From an uncultured Oscillospiraceae bacterium (GTDB lineage Bacteria > Bacillota > Clostridia > Oscillospirales > Oscillospiraceae), in NCBI GenBank assembly GCA_910584285.1, contig CAJTYK010000067.1, forward strand, positions 1 to 8,859: a stretch of DNA of 8,859 nucleotides, written 5' to 3'. Below the pieces are notes generated by a model. It was given only the letters and a program-made list of their open reading frames with translations, was not told the origin of the DNA and did no database searches. Positions 1 through 5,080 of this stretch are shown in pieces. The position numbers and the translations under genes were made by a program. Positions within the stretch are counted from its first letter, which is position 1; every line of letters begins with the position of its first letter.

Positions 1-530
1 TCACCATCACCAAGCGGGGCAATGCCCAGGTGCTGGCGGGCAGCCAGATGCGGTATGACATCACGGTGGCGAATACGTCCAACGTGCCCCTTTCCGAGTT
101 TTACTGGCATGATCGGATTCCCACCGACGCCACCCGGGCCACGGTGCTGACCACCGGTACCTACAGCGCCCGACTCAACTACCGGGTGCTGTATAAGACC
201 AACTACCGCTCCGGCTACCAGGTGCTGGCGTCCAATCTGCTGACCAGCAGCAACTATTCCTTCAGCCTGAACGCCATCCCCATGCAGGCGGGGGAGTATG
301 TCACCGACGTCTATTTTGACTTCGGCAAGGTGCCCGTGGGCTTCCAGTCCACCACCAGCCCAACGTTGACGGTGCAGGTGCTGGGCACGGTGGCCAACGG
401 CTATCAGATCATCAACCGGGCCGACGTGGGCGGCAAGTACCAGGGCACCTGGCAGACCGCCCAGGCTACCTGGCTCACCATCGTTCGCAGGCTGGGGCCT
501 GTGCCCACTCTGCCCCAGACGGGCTACTAA
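1..530 (+). CDS. DUF11-like surface protein, C-terminal part, ending in LPQTGY
   Basis: The reading frame is open to the left edge (first full codon at position 3), so the start lies outside the window; about 175 residues are visible. The first visible stretch (ITKRGNAQVLAGSQMRYDIT, then VANTSNVPL) has the look of DUF11/isopeptide-type beta-sandwich repeats found in Gram-positive cell-surface and pilin-like proteins. The rest is rich in Tyr, Thr, Ser and Asn, as expected of an extracellular beta protein. The C-terminus is PTLPQTGY followed at once by TAA. LPQTG fits the sortase LPxTG consensus, but the hydrophobic segment and basic tail that normally follow are absent. None appears in the 45 nt after the stop in that frame. 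It may be an ICE-encoded adhesin helping donor-recipient contact. The surface location is inferred from the family; the exact role is unknown. A hairpin terminator follows 8 nt downstream. Confidence 0.75.
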   Translation, partial: TITKRGNAQVLAGSQMRYDITVANTSNVPLSEFYWHDRIPTDATRATVLTTGTYSARLNYRVLYKTNYRSGYQVLASNLLTSSNYSFSLNAIPMQAGEYVTDVYFDFGKVPVGFQSTTSPTLTVQVLGTVANGYQIINRADVGGKYQGTWQTAQATWLTIVRRLGPVPTLPQTGY

Positions 531-538
531 AACCAACA

Positions 539-570
539 GCGGGACGGCTCTTTTTTGAGGGCCGTCCCGC
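539..570. terminator. Bidirectional intrinsic terminator between convergent genes
   Basis: A perfect 10-bp inverted repeat (GCGGGACGGC / GCCGTCCCGC) encloses a 12-nt T-rich loop and fills the 44-nt gap between the surface-protein stop (530) and the stop of the convergent ABM gene (575). Reading leftward (minus strand) the stem is followed by TGTTGGTTTT, a fair U-rich tract. Reading rightward the tract is poor (CTGTCTAACG). It therefore probably terminates the minus-strand operon best and the plus-strand gene less efficiently. Confidence 0.75.
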
Positions 571-574
571 CTGT

Positions 575-907
575 CTAACGTCTGATAAATTGTGTATCTG
601 CGGAAGGGATGCCATCTTCATCCGTAACATACCGCTCCACCCGCATATGCAGATCATATTTTTCCCGGAGCTGGGCGATCATCGCCATCATCGGGGACGC
701 ATGGTGCGCATCAATGGCTGCCTGATCTCTCCAAGCGTCGATCAGCAAAACCGTTTCGGGATCGTCCATGGGGAAGAAATAGCGGTACTGCTCATTCCCG
801 CTTTCCTGACGGATCAAATCAGCCGTCCCGCTGCGCTCCATTTCTTCCGCAAATCTGCGGGCGCTCCCATTTGTTCCCGTGTAATACAGGTTCACTACAA
901 TGCTCAT
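575..907 (-). CDS. Antibiotic biosynthesis monooxygenase (ABM) domain protein, putative quinol monooxygenase
   Basis: This 110-residue protein has the size and pattern of a single ABM ferredoxin-like domain (YgiN/LsrG type). It starts with a beta strand (MSIVVNLYYT), then a helix with Arg and Glu residues (residues 15-26), the core strand ETVLLIDAWRDQAAIDAHHA (51-70) with the typical W-x-D/S...H pattern, and SPMMAMIAQLREKY as the following helix. ABM proteins are cofactor-free dimers that oxidise quinols or polyketide-like aromatics, or act on small signalling molecules, in the cytoplasm. The substrate here cannot be read from sequence. The ATG start at 907 is supported by GGAAGGAG at 915-922, 7 nt upstream. 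It is the last gene of the minus-strand run, 19 nt after the cupin gene, and ends just before the shared terminator. Pairing with a cupin suggests a small-molecule or redox stress role, which is inference. Confidence 0.8.
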   Translation of the reverse strand: MSIVVNLYYTGTNGSARRFAEEMERSGTADLIRQESGNEQYRYFFPMDDPETVLLIDAWRDQAAIDAHHASPMMAMIAQLREKYDLHMRVERYVTDEDGIPSADTQFIRR

Positions 908-926
908 GCGGGCACTCCTTCCACAC

Positions 927-1250
927 TCAAAAGGACACAGTGAGCTGCATCTTGAACCGTGTCTCGCCGTAAACGGCGTGGGGGATATCCTTGGGCATCA
1001 CCAGCGTCTCGCCCTCATTCAGATGGAACACCTCGCCGCCCACGGTAAAGCGGCCGGTGCCCTCCAGCACGGTGACCATGGCGTCCCCGCCCGCCGCGTG
1101 GGTGGAGATCTCCTCGCCCTGATCGAAAGAAAAGATCGTCATGCTGACAGAATCGTTCTGAACCAGCGTTTTGCTGACCACCTGACCCTCCTGGTAATCC
1201 ACCAGATCTTTCAGCTTCAGGCTGGCCTGCTTTTGGATGTTTTTATACAT
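927..1250 (-). CDS. Small single-domain cupin protein
   Basis: The protein has 107 residues with the start taken at ATG 1250, because GGAGGTG at 1255-1261 sits 6 nt upstream; the frame stays open to 1370 but that extension has no such site and does not look like cupin sequence. The beta-barrel motifs are visible: motif 1 around G45..H51 followed by VTVLEGTGRFTVGG (59-72), and motif 2 GETLVMPKDIPHAV (80-93). Only two of the usual metal-binding histidines are clear (H51, H91), and the second His of the HxH pair is replaced by Ala, so metal binding may be weak or altered. Small cupins bind or modify small molecules or act as sensors; the ligand is not predictable. It lies 49 nt after the zinc-ribbon gene and 19 nt before the ABM gene, with no strong promoter in the gap, so it is probably co-transcribed. 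Confidence 0.82.
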   Translation of the reverse strand: MYKNIQKQASLKLKDLVDYQEGQVVSKTLVQNDSVSMTIFSFDQGEEISTHAAGGDAMVTVLEGTGRFTVGGEVFHLNEGETLVMPKDIPHAVYGETRFKMQLTVSF

Positions 1251-1254
1251 AGCG

Positions 1255-1261
1255 CACCTCC
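1255..1261 (-). promoter_or_regulatory. Ribosome binding site fixing the cupin start
   Basis: GGAGGTG on the minus strand lies 6 nt before ATG 1250. It decides in favour of the 107-residue cupin over the longer open frame that begins at 1370 inside the upstream gene. Confidence 0.8.
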
Positions 1262-1299
1262 GTATCCTTTGTGACCTTATCATGCCCCTGCGGACAAAT

Positions 1300-1809
1300 C
1301 TAATTAGCGCCGCGCTCCATTTGCCTTGTAACAAAATCGGACAGCTTTCTTTTGAAGGAATCGCTGTCATTCAACGCAGCAAAAATACGATCTACCTGTT
1401 CCTTTGGTGCTTCCCCCTGCTTTATGGGCAGGTGAACCGCCATGAGGAAGCTGCTGGTTGTCCCGCCCTCCTGGCGGGCCCACACATTCCCAATCAACTC
1501 GTTCCCATCCGTCGAGCTTTCGCCGTATTCCACGGCAATGTCTACGATCATCTTGCTGTCGATTCGTAGTGCCGTGGCAGGCAGACGGAAAGCGAAAGTG
1601 CTGAACATGGAGATCTCCGTTTCCACCAAATTGGGGAACCGGGGAGCCTCGGCACATTCTTCCCGGATCAGCTCCGCCATGCGGGCTGAAAATTCCTCCT
1701 GCTCCGCTTCGTTAGCGGGACGGACTTCATATTTTCCGCAGTCCGGGCACTGCTCCGTTTCCTCGCTCCGGCTGAAAATAAAGCCGCAGTTGTCACAGGT
1801 AAATATCAT
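1300..1809 (-). CDS. Zinc-ribbon protein of unknown function
   Basis: This 169-residue protein begins with a rubredoxin/zinc-ribbon-like knuckle pair, CDNC at 5-8 and CPDCG at 21-25, which should bind one metal ion. An acidic helical stretch follows (NEAEQEEFSARMAELIREE, 33-51). The remaining 115 or so residues form an alpha/beta domain that I do not recognise. The start is placed at ATG 1809, directly before the first Cys strand, with GGTGAT (part of the extended Shine-Dalgarno consensus) 5 nt upstream. The frame also allows ATG 1830 and TTG 1854, but neither has a good ribosome site, and the extension runs through the palindrome at 1835-1851. The start is 47 nt after the helicase stop, so the gene is probably in the same operon. 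A regulatory or metal-handling role is possible, but nothing in the sequence proves one. Confidence 0.7.
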   Translation of the reverse strand: MIFTCDNCGFIFSRSEETEQCPDCGKYEVRPANEAEQEEFSARMAELIREECAEAPRFPNLVETEISMFSTFAFRLPATALRIDSKMIVDIAVEYGESSTDGNELIGNVWARQEGGTTSSFLMAVHLPIKQGEAPKEQVDRIFAALNDSDSFKRKLSDFVTRQMERGAN

Positions 1810-1834
1810 TTCAATCACCAGTTCAATCATATCA

Positions 1835-1851
1835 AAATGCGGGCCGCATTT
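1835..1851. repeat. 17-bp palindrome in the dinG to zinc-ribbon gap
   Basis: AAATGCGG-G-CCGCATTT is a perfect palindrome with 8-bp arms around a single central base. It lies between the helicase stop (1857) and the preferred zinc-ribbon start (1809). As DNA it resembles an operator half-site pair. As minus-strand RNA it can form a 6-7 bp hairpin preceded by A and followed by TTTT, like a weak attenuator. Which of the two applies, if either, cannot be told from sequence. Confidence 0.5.
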
Positions 1852-1856
1852 CAACC

Positions 1857-3929
1857 CTACGGAAGGAGCATACTGCCTGCCGTTGGGCGCGCCTCAGAAT
1901 CAAGGTTTAAGGAAGCGTAAAACGCCCTCAGCGTGTCTATGCTCGTGGTTCTGTTTTGAATGGGGAGAGAGTCCCAGACGATATCCCGATACCGCGCCGG
2001 GGGGTTGTCCCGAAGCCGGGGGTCGATAATCGATACGATCCCGGCGTCCGTGGCGCTGCGGATCAGCCGGCCAATGCCCTGCTTCAGCTTAATGATCATC
2101 TCAGGCACCCGTACATCCATCAATCCGTCCGCCGCCATAGAGACCTTATCCTCGATGATGGGGTCAGGGACAGGAAACGGCAGACGGAAGATCACCAGGT
2201 TGGACAGGGCCTTACCCTTGATGTCGATGCCCTCCCAGTACGTGCCGGTTCCCAGAAGCACCGAATCCACATTGTCCCGGAACTCCTTCAGCACCTGATC
2301 CTGGGACGGGCCGTTCTGCTGCCTCAGCACCCGATAGGGCAGGTCGCGGCCTTGAAGCGCCTTGTAAACCTCCTCCAGGTCGGCCTTTGCCGTGAACAGC
2401 ACAAGCGCCCTGCCGTGGGAAATGTCAAGGATCTCAATAAGCCGCTCCACGCCTTTTTTAATAAAGGCGTCGTGTTCCTGTGTCGGGTGGGGCAGATCGT
2501 CGCAATAGTACAGCATGGCGTGCTCATCGTATGGAAAGGGAGACGGCTTCGGTTCGGACAGATAGCCGCGCTTGTCCAGGGGAAACCCGGTATTGCTGAT
2601 GAAATAGGCATACTGCTCCTGGAGGCTGCCCTGGGTGGTGTCCGTCAGGGTGGCGGACGTCAGAACCGTTCGGACGCTCCCCTCAAAATACAGTTTGCGG
2701 ATGATATCCCGCATATTCCTTGGGCAATAGACCAGCTCCACGGCGCGGCCCTTGCCCTCGATCCAGAGCAGGCTTGCGTCCAGCTCGTGAATCAGGTTAG
2801 AGAGCGCGTCTGCCATTTCGTAAAAATCGTCCGCTGATTCCTGCCTGCTTTTCCGGCCCAAATCAAAGGTGGACAGGGCCTGACTGCTCTCAGAAAGACG
2901 ATCCAGCGCCGACGCCATATCCCGCAGCAGAGCCAGCGCATTCTCGTCCTGCTGGAAGAAAAACCGATCCGCGAACTTCATGTCCCGCTCAGATTCCGCG
3001 ATTTGACGCCGTACCTGTTCCTGCAGGCGCCGGAAAAATATGCGCACAGCATTCTCCGCGGCCTTGGCCTCCCGCTGAATATGGGCGGTCATTTCCGCCG
3101 GCACCGCACGCTGGGCCTGCCCGATCAACGCCAGGAGACGGGACTGATCCAACCTCTGGGTCATCGCGCTGCGCACCTTGGACTCCAAATTGTGCGCCTC
3201 GTCAATGATTACGACTTCAATGGATCCGTTGATGAGCCCTTCCAGCCCTTTGCTTCGCCGCAGCAGGTGGGCCGTCAGGAAGTCCTGGTTGCAAACGACG
3301 ATCCCGCCAGTCCATTTCAGCTCATTGCGCATTTCACGGTACAGGCATTTATGGCGGCAGTTGCGGCACCGTTGTCCAAACTGCTTGATGCAGATCTGTT
3401 CCCACAGGTTTTGCGGCAGATCCGCGGGGTATTCCGCCCTGTCCTGGCGTCCGGCGGCAATGGAAGCGGCCAGCTCCTCCGGCAGCTCCGAATCGGGGCG
3501 GGCCTTGTATTCCTCCATTCTTTTCATACAAGCATAGTTGGCCTGGCCCTTTGCCAGCACCACCTTCAGGCGCGTTCCAAGCTGCTCATGCAAAAACCTG
3601 ACATCGCGCATCAGCTGCTCCTGGAGCGCGATGGTTGATGTGGCGACAACGATAGTTCCCGCGCATTGGTTCGTATACAACAAAAGCGGAACCAGGTAGG
3701 CAAAGGATTTTCCAATGCCGACGCCGGCCTCCACCAGAATGTGCTGGCCATTTTTTATGGCGTCCAGAATCTCAAACGCCATATCCGCCTGCCCTTCCCG
3801 TTCTTCAAAATGGGGCCGCTTGGGGCTGGGATCCCAGAAAAACGAGCTGACCCGCCTGCTGATTTTCAGGATGTCTGCGATCCGCCTGTTTTGTTCCGCC
3901 TGGGGTTCAGAAAAACTACTATGCTCCAA
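1857..3929 (-). CDS. dinG: DinG-family ATP-dependent DNA helicase (XPD/Rad3-like, DEAH box)
   Basis: This 690-residue superfamily 2 helicase shows a Q-like motif FEEREGQADMA (41-51), Walker A EAGVGIGKS (67-75), and Cys 134, 180, 188, 191 and 195 placed between motifs I and II, where XPD/DinG enzymes bind a 4Fe-4S cluster. It also has the DEAH box IIDEAHN (241-247), VLTSATL (motif III-like), GTGTYWEGIDIKG (motif V region) and QGIGRLIRS (617-625, motif VI). DinG enzymes unwind DNA 5' to 3' and resolve R-loops, D-loops and G-quadruplexes during repair. The N-terminal DnaQ exonuclease present in many Bacillus-type DinG proteins is missing. Translation probably begins at TTG 3929, since GAGGAGGG (3936-3942) is well placed. 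It sits 22 nt after the membrane-protein gene in the same operon. A role in ICE replication or repair is possible; chromosome-type repair cargo is equally possible. Confidence 0.92.
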   Translation of the reverse strand: MEHSSFSEPQAEQNRRIADILKISRRVSSFFWDPSPKRPHFEEREGQADMAFEILDAIKNGQHILVEAGVGIGKSFAYLVPLLLYTNQCAGTIVVATSTIALQEQLMRDVRFLHEQLGTRLKVVLAKGQANYACMKRMEEYKARPDSELPEELAASIAAGRQDRAEYPADLPQNLWEQICIKQFGQRCRNCRHKCLYREMRNELKWTGGIVVCNQDFLTAHLLRRSKGLEGLINGSIEVVIIDEAHNLESKVRSAMTQRLDQSRLLALIGQAQRAVPAEMTAHIQREAKAAENAVRIFFRRLQEQVRRQIAESERDMKFADRFFFQQDENALALLRDMASALDRLSESSQALSTFDLGRKSRQESADDFYEMADALSNLIHELDASLLWIEGKGRAVELVYCPRNMRDIIRKLYFEGSVRTVLTSATLTDTTQGSLQEQYAYFISNTGFPLDKRGYLSEPKPSPFPYDEHAMLYYCDDLPHPTQEHDAFIKKGVERLIEILDISHGRALVLFTAKADLEEVYKALQGRDLPYRVLRQQNGPSQDQVLKEFRDNVDSVLLGTGTYWEGIDIKGKALSNLVIFRLPFPVPDPIIEDKVSMAADGLMDVRVPEMIIKLKQGIGRLIRSATDAGIVSIIDPRLRDNPPARYRDIVWDSLPIQNRTTSIDTLRAFYASLNLDSEARPTAGSMLLP

Positions 3930-3935
3930 AGCAGG

Positions 3936-3943
3936 CCCTCCTC
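3936..3943 (-). promoter_or_regulatory. Ribosome binding site supporting the TTG start of dinG
   Basis: TGAGGAGG/GAGGAGGG on the minus strand, about 6-7 nt before TTG 3929, is the strongest Shine-Dalgarno sequence in this area. It supports initiation at a non-ATG codon. Confidence 0.75.
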
Positions 3944-3951
3944 ACTCTGAG

Positions 3952-4362
3952 TTACAACAGCTCGTAACTGACCGGGTTCCAGTGGTCTTTTACCTGGACG
4001 GATATCCCAACCTGCGCTTGCTTGTAGTCCTCGGCCGGAATTTCATAGACGGCATGAAAACGCTCTGCACTGCACCGGCATTCCAGCAGCACATAGTATT
4101 GATCCAGCGTTTGCGTAATGCGCGGCATGAAATGCATTGATTTTCCACTAAAGACAGGGGTCATCGTGACACCGGTTTGCTCATCAGTCTTGTCATACTG
4201 CCGCACGATCCCAACGGTGGGCTGGTGTTGGGCAAAAAATCGGGAAACCCGTATATGGTTCACAGCGCCGCTGAGCAGCCAGTAGGCCATAATGCCCAGC
4301 ACAATGATCAGGAGGGCAAGCAAACCGTATCCAACAAAGTCTGAGGTTGGAAAATCGATCAT
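3952..4362 (-). CDS. Small one-pass membrane protein, function unknown
   Basis: The protein has 136 residues. A short N-terminus (MIDFPTSDF) leads into one hydrophobic helix at about residues 10-30 (VGYGLLALLIIVLGIMAYWL). After it come a positively charged stretch (NHIRVSRFF) and a soluble domain of about 100 residues, mostly beta by appearance (VGIVRQYDK, YYVLLECRCSAERFHAVYEI, VGISVQVKDHW). The charge pattern suggests the C-terminal domain faces the cytoplasm. The plan resembles DUF3592-type membrane proteins, but the match is not firm enough to name it. ATG 4362 is preceded by GAGG at 4371-4374, 8 nt away. It is the first gene of the minus-strand unit, just downstream of the promoter at 4399-4427 and 22 nt before dinG. 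Confidence 0.75.
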   Translation of the reverse strand: MIDFPTSDFVGYGLLALLIIVLGIMAYWLLSGAVNHIRVSRFFAQHQPTVGIVRQYDKTDEQTGVTMTPVFSGKSMHFMPRITQTLDQYYVLLECRCSAERFHAVYEIPAEDYKQAQVGISVQVKDHWNPVSYELL

Positions 4363-4398
4363 GAGATAATCCTCATTTCTACAACGGAGTGTTCCCTT

Positions 4399-4427
4399 AT
4401 AGTATCACAGCCACGTTCACGATTCAA
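4399..4427 (-). promoter_or_regulatory. Extended -10 promoter of the minus-strand operon
   Basis: On the minus strand TTGAAT (4422-4427), a 17-nt spacer and TACTAT (4399-4404) match the vegetative sigma consensus at 4 of 6 positions each. TG one base before the -10 box gives an extended -10 element. Transcription would start near 4391-4392, giving a leader of about 30 nt before ATG 4362. The local sequence is visibly A+T-richer than its surroundings. Confidence 0.65.
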
Positions 4428-4429
4428 GT

Positions 4430-4436
4430 AAGGAGG
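4430..4436 (+). promoter_or_regulatory. Perfect ribosome binding site in front of the ATC-start ORF
   Basis: AAGGAGG on the plus strand ends 8 nt before ATC 4445. No ATG, GTG or TTG in any frame begins a useful ORF within reach of it, so the site points to initiation at ATC or to a lost start codon. Confidence 0.6.
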
Positions 4437-4444
4437 CGTCTGCC

Positions 4445-4618
4445 ATCAGTTCAGAGAATAAGCCTGTGTACCCAGCCTTAAATCGCACTATGTTTCTGAT
4501 TGAGCGCACCTGCATACCCAGGTACTATCCACCCACCTACTGCGCCGAGGCCGCCCAGCTGCTGGCTATGCTGGAGGCGACCCGGCAGCATGGCGAGCAG
4601 GAATCCAGCGTACATTAA
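4445..4618 (+). CDS. Small 57-residue protein with apparent ATC start, or start-codon-mutated gene
   Basis: From ATC 4445 the frame runs 57 codons to TAA 4616-4618. The product begins (M/I)SSENKPVYPALNRTMFLIE, continues through a Tyr/Pro/Cys-rich centre (CIPRYYPPTYC) and ends in an Ala/Leu/Glu/Gln helix (AEAAQLLAMLEATRQ). Codon choice is strongly G/C at third positions in the second half, as in the real genes nearby, and AAGGAGG stands 8 nt upstream. The only snag is the start codon: ATC is a very rare initiator, and one base change from ATG would explain it. The next in-frame starts, GTG 4466 and ATG 4493, lack a ribosome site. It is divergent from the membrane-protein operon, and its stop overlaps the stop of the convergent YjbR gene. 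I do not recognise the family. It has 2 Cys, which could be metal- or disulfide-forming. Confidence 0.55.
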   Translation: MSSENKPVYPALNRTMFLIERTCIPRYYPPTYCAEAAQLLAMLEATRQHGEQESSVH

Positions 4619-4998
4619 GACCCCTTTCTTTTTGGGGCAACGCTGTCATAGCTGAGCTCCAGCAAAGGGTAGATCTGTTCGTCCGGGACAGTCTCATCCA
4701 GCAGCACGGAGATCCAGGAGCTTTTGCTCATGTGATAGGCTGGCAGGAACCCCTCCTGGGCCAGCAGGGAGCCCACCAAAACCGGCCCGCATTTCAAATC
4801 CATCACGTCGGCGGTGCCGTCCCCGGTCAGGTCGAGGCTTTTCTTTGCCACATCCATGATGGCGGCAAACCATTTCCGGCTGGCGGGCTGACGGAACACG
4901 GCATAGTTGGGATACCGTGCCCAGAGATGCTCCGGCTCCACCGCGTACCTGTCCTGGATATGCCGTATCATGCGCTCCCGCTGGGAAAGCTGTGCCAT
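4615..4998 (-). CDS. MmcQ/YjbR family protein (DUF419)
   Basis: This 127-residue protein has the YjbR/MmcQ signature order: YPNYAVFRQPASRKWFAAIM (30-49), LDLTGDGTADVMDLKCGP (55-72) and GFLPAYHMSKSSWISVLLD (83-101) with the AYHM-K-WI-V-L core, then VPDEQIYPLLELSYDSV. The fold is known (CyaY-like or 'double wing'); a DNA-binding role is presumed for the family but not settled. The frame also allows ATG 5016, but the promoter at 5028-5056 would start RNA only about 5 nt before it. ATG 4998 has GAGGGG roughly 8 nt upstream, so 4998 is preferred. It has its own promoter, converges on the small ATC-start ORF and overlaps it by three bases at the stops. It may be a passenger gene with no direct conjugation role. 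Confidence 0.85.
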   Translation of the reverse strand: MAQLSQRERMIRHIQDRYAVEPEHLWARYPNYAVFRQPASRKWFAAIMDVAKKSLDLTGDGTADVMDLKCGPVLVGSLLAQEGFLPAYHMSKSSWISVLLDETVPDEQIYPLLELSYDSVAPKRKGS

Positions 4999-5027
4999 AC
5001 CAACACCCCTCTTCATTTCACTGCCCC

Positions 5028-5056
5028 ATTATACCAAACTACCCGCCGTCCATCAA
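5028..5056 (-). promoter_or_regulatory. Consensus-like sigma-A promoter for the yjbR-like gene
   Basis: On the minus strand TTGATG (5051-5056), exactly 17 nt, and a perfect TATAAT (5028-5033). Transcription would start near 5021. The -35 box lies inside the hairpin at 5045-5064, so anything binding that palindrome could also control this promoter. Confidence 0.8.
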
Positions 5057-5064
5057 GGGACGGC
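5045..5064. promoter_or_regulatory. Inverted repeat in the divergent yjbR / transfer-operon gap
   Basis: GCCGTCC-ATCAAG-GGACGGC is a perfect 7-bp stem with a 6-nt loop. It sits 3 nt before the AAAGGAGG site of the pilin gene and covers the -35 box of the leftward promoter. In plus-strand RNA it would be a leader hairpin next to the ribosome site; in DNA it could be an operator. No U-tract follows, so it is not a standard terminator. Confidence 0.55.
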
Positions 5065-5073
5065 ATCAAAGGA
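5051..5073 (+). repeat. Short imperfect direct repeat beside the pilin ribosome site
   Basis: CATCAAGGGA (5051-5060) and CATCAAAGGA (5064-5073) match at 9 of 10 bases with a 13-bp spacing. The second copy carries the start of the real Shine-Dalgarno sequence (AAAGGAGG, 5068-5075). It could be a small local duplication or a binding-site pair. Confidence 0.45.
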
Positions 5074-5080
5074 GGATCCC

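Noticed and set aside
590..943. Plus-strand open frame of 117 codons opposite the ABM gene
   Set aside because: It is a shadow of a clear ABM-domain gene and begins just after the terminator without a ribosome site.
1442..2029. Plus-strand open frame of 195 codons across the zinc-ribbon gene
   Set aside because: It is antisense to the zinc-ribbon gene and the end of dinG, with no sensible protein features.
1956..2837. Long plus-strand open frame (293 codons) opposite dinG
   Set aside because: It is antisense to strongly conserved helicase motifs, has no ribosome site and its product looks like a random shadow (His/Arg/Leu/Gln-rich without domains).
1840..4801. Shared TTGAAATGCGG-CCG sequence (14 of 15 bases) at 1840-1854 and within the yjbR-like gene near 4783-4797
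   Set aside because: A match of this length is expected by chance a few times in a window of this size, and the second copy is part of conserved YjbR coding sequence (LKCGP).
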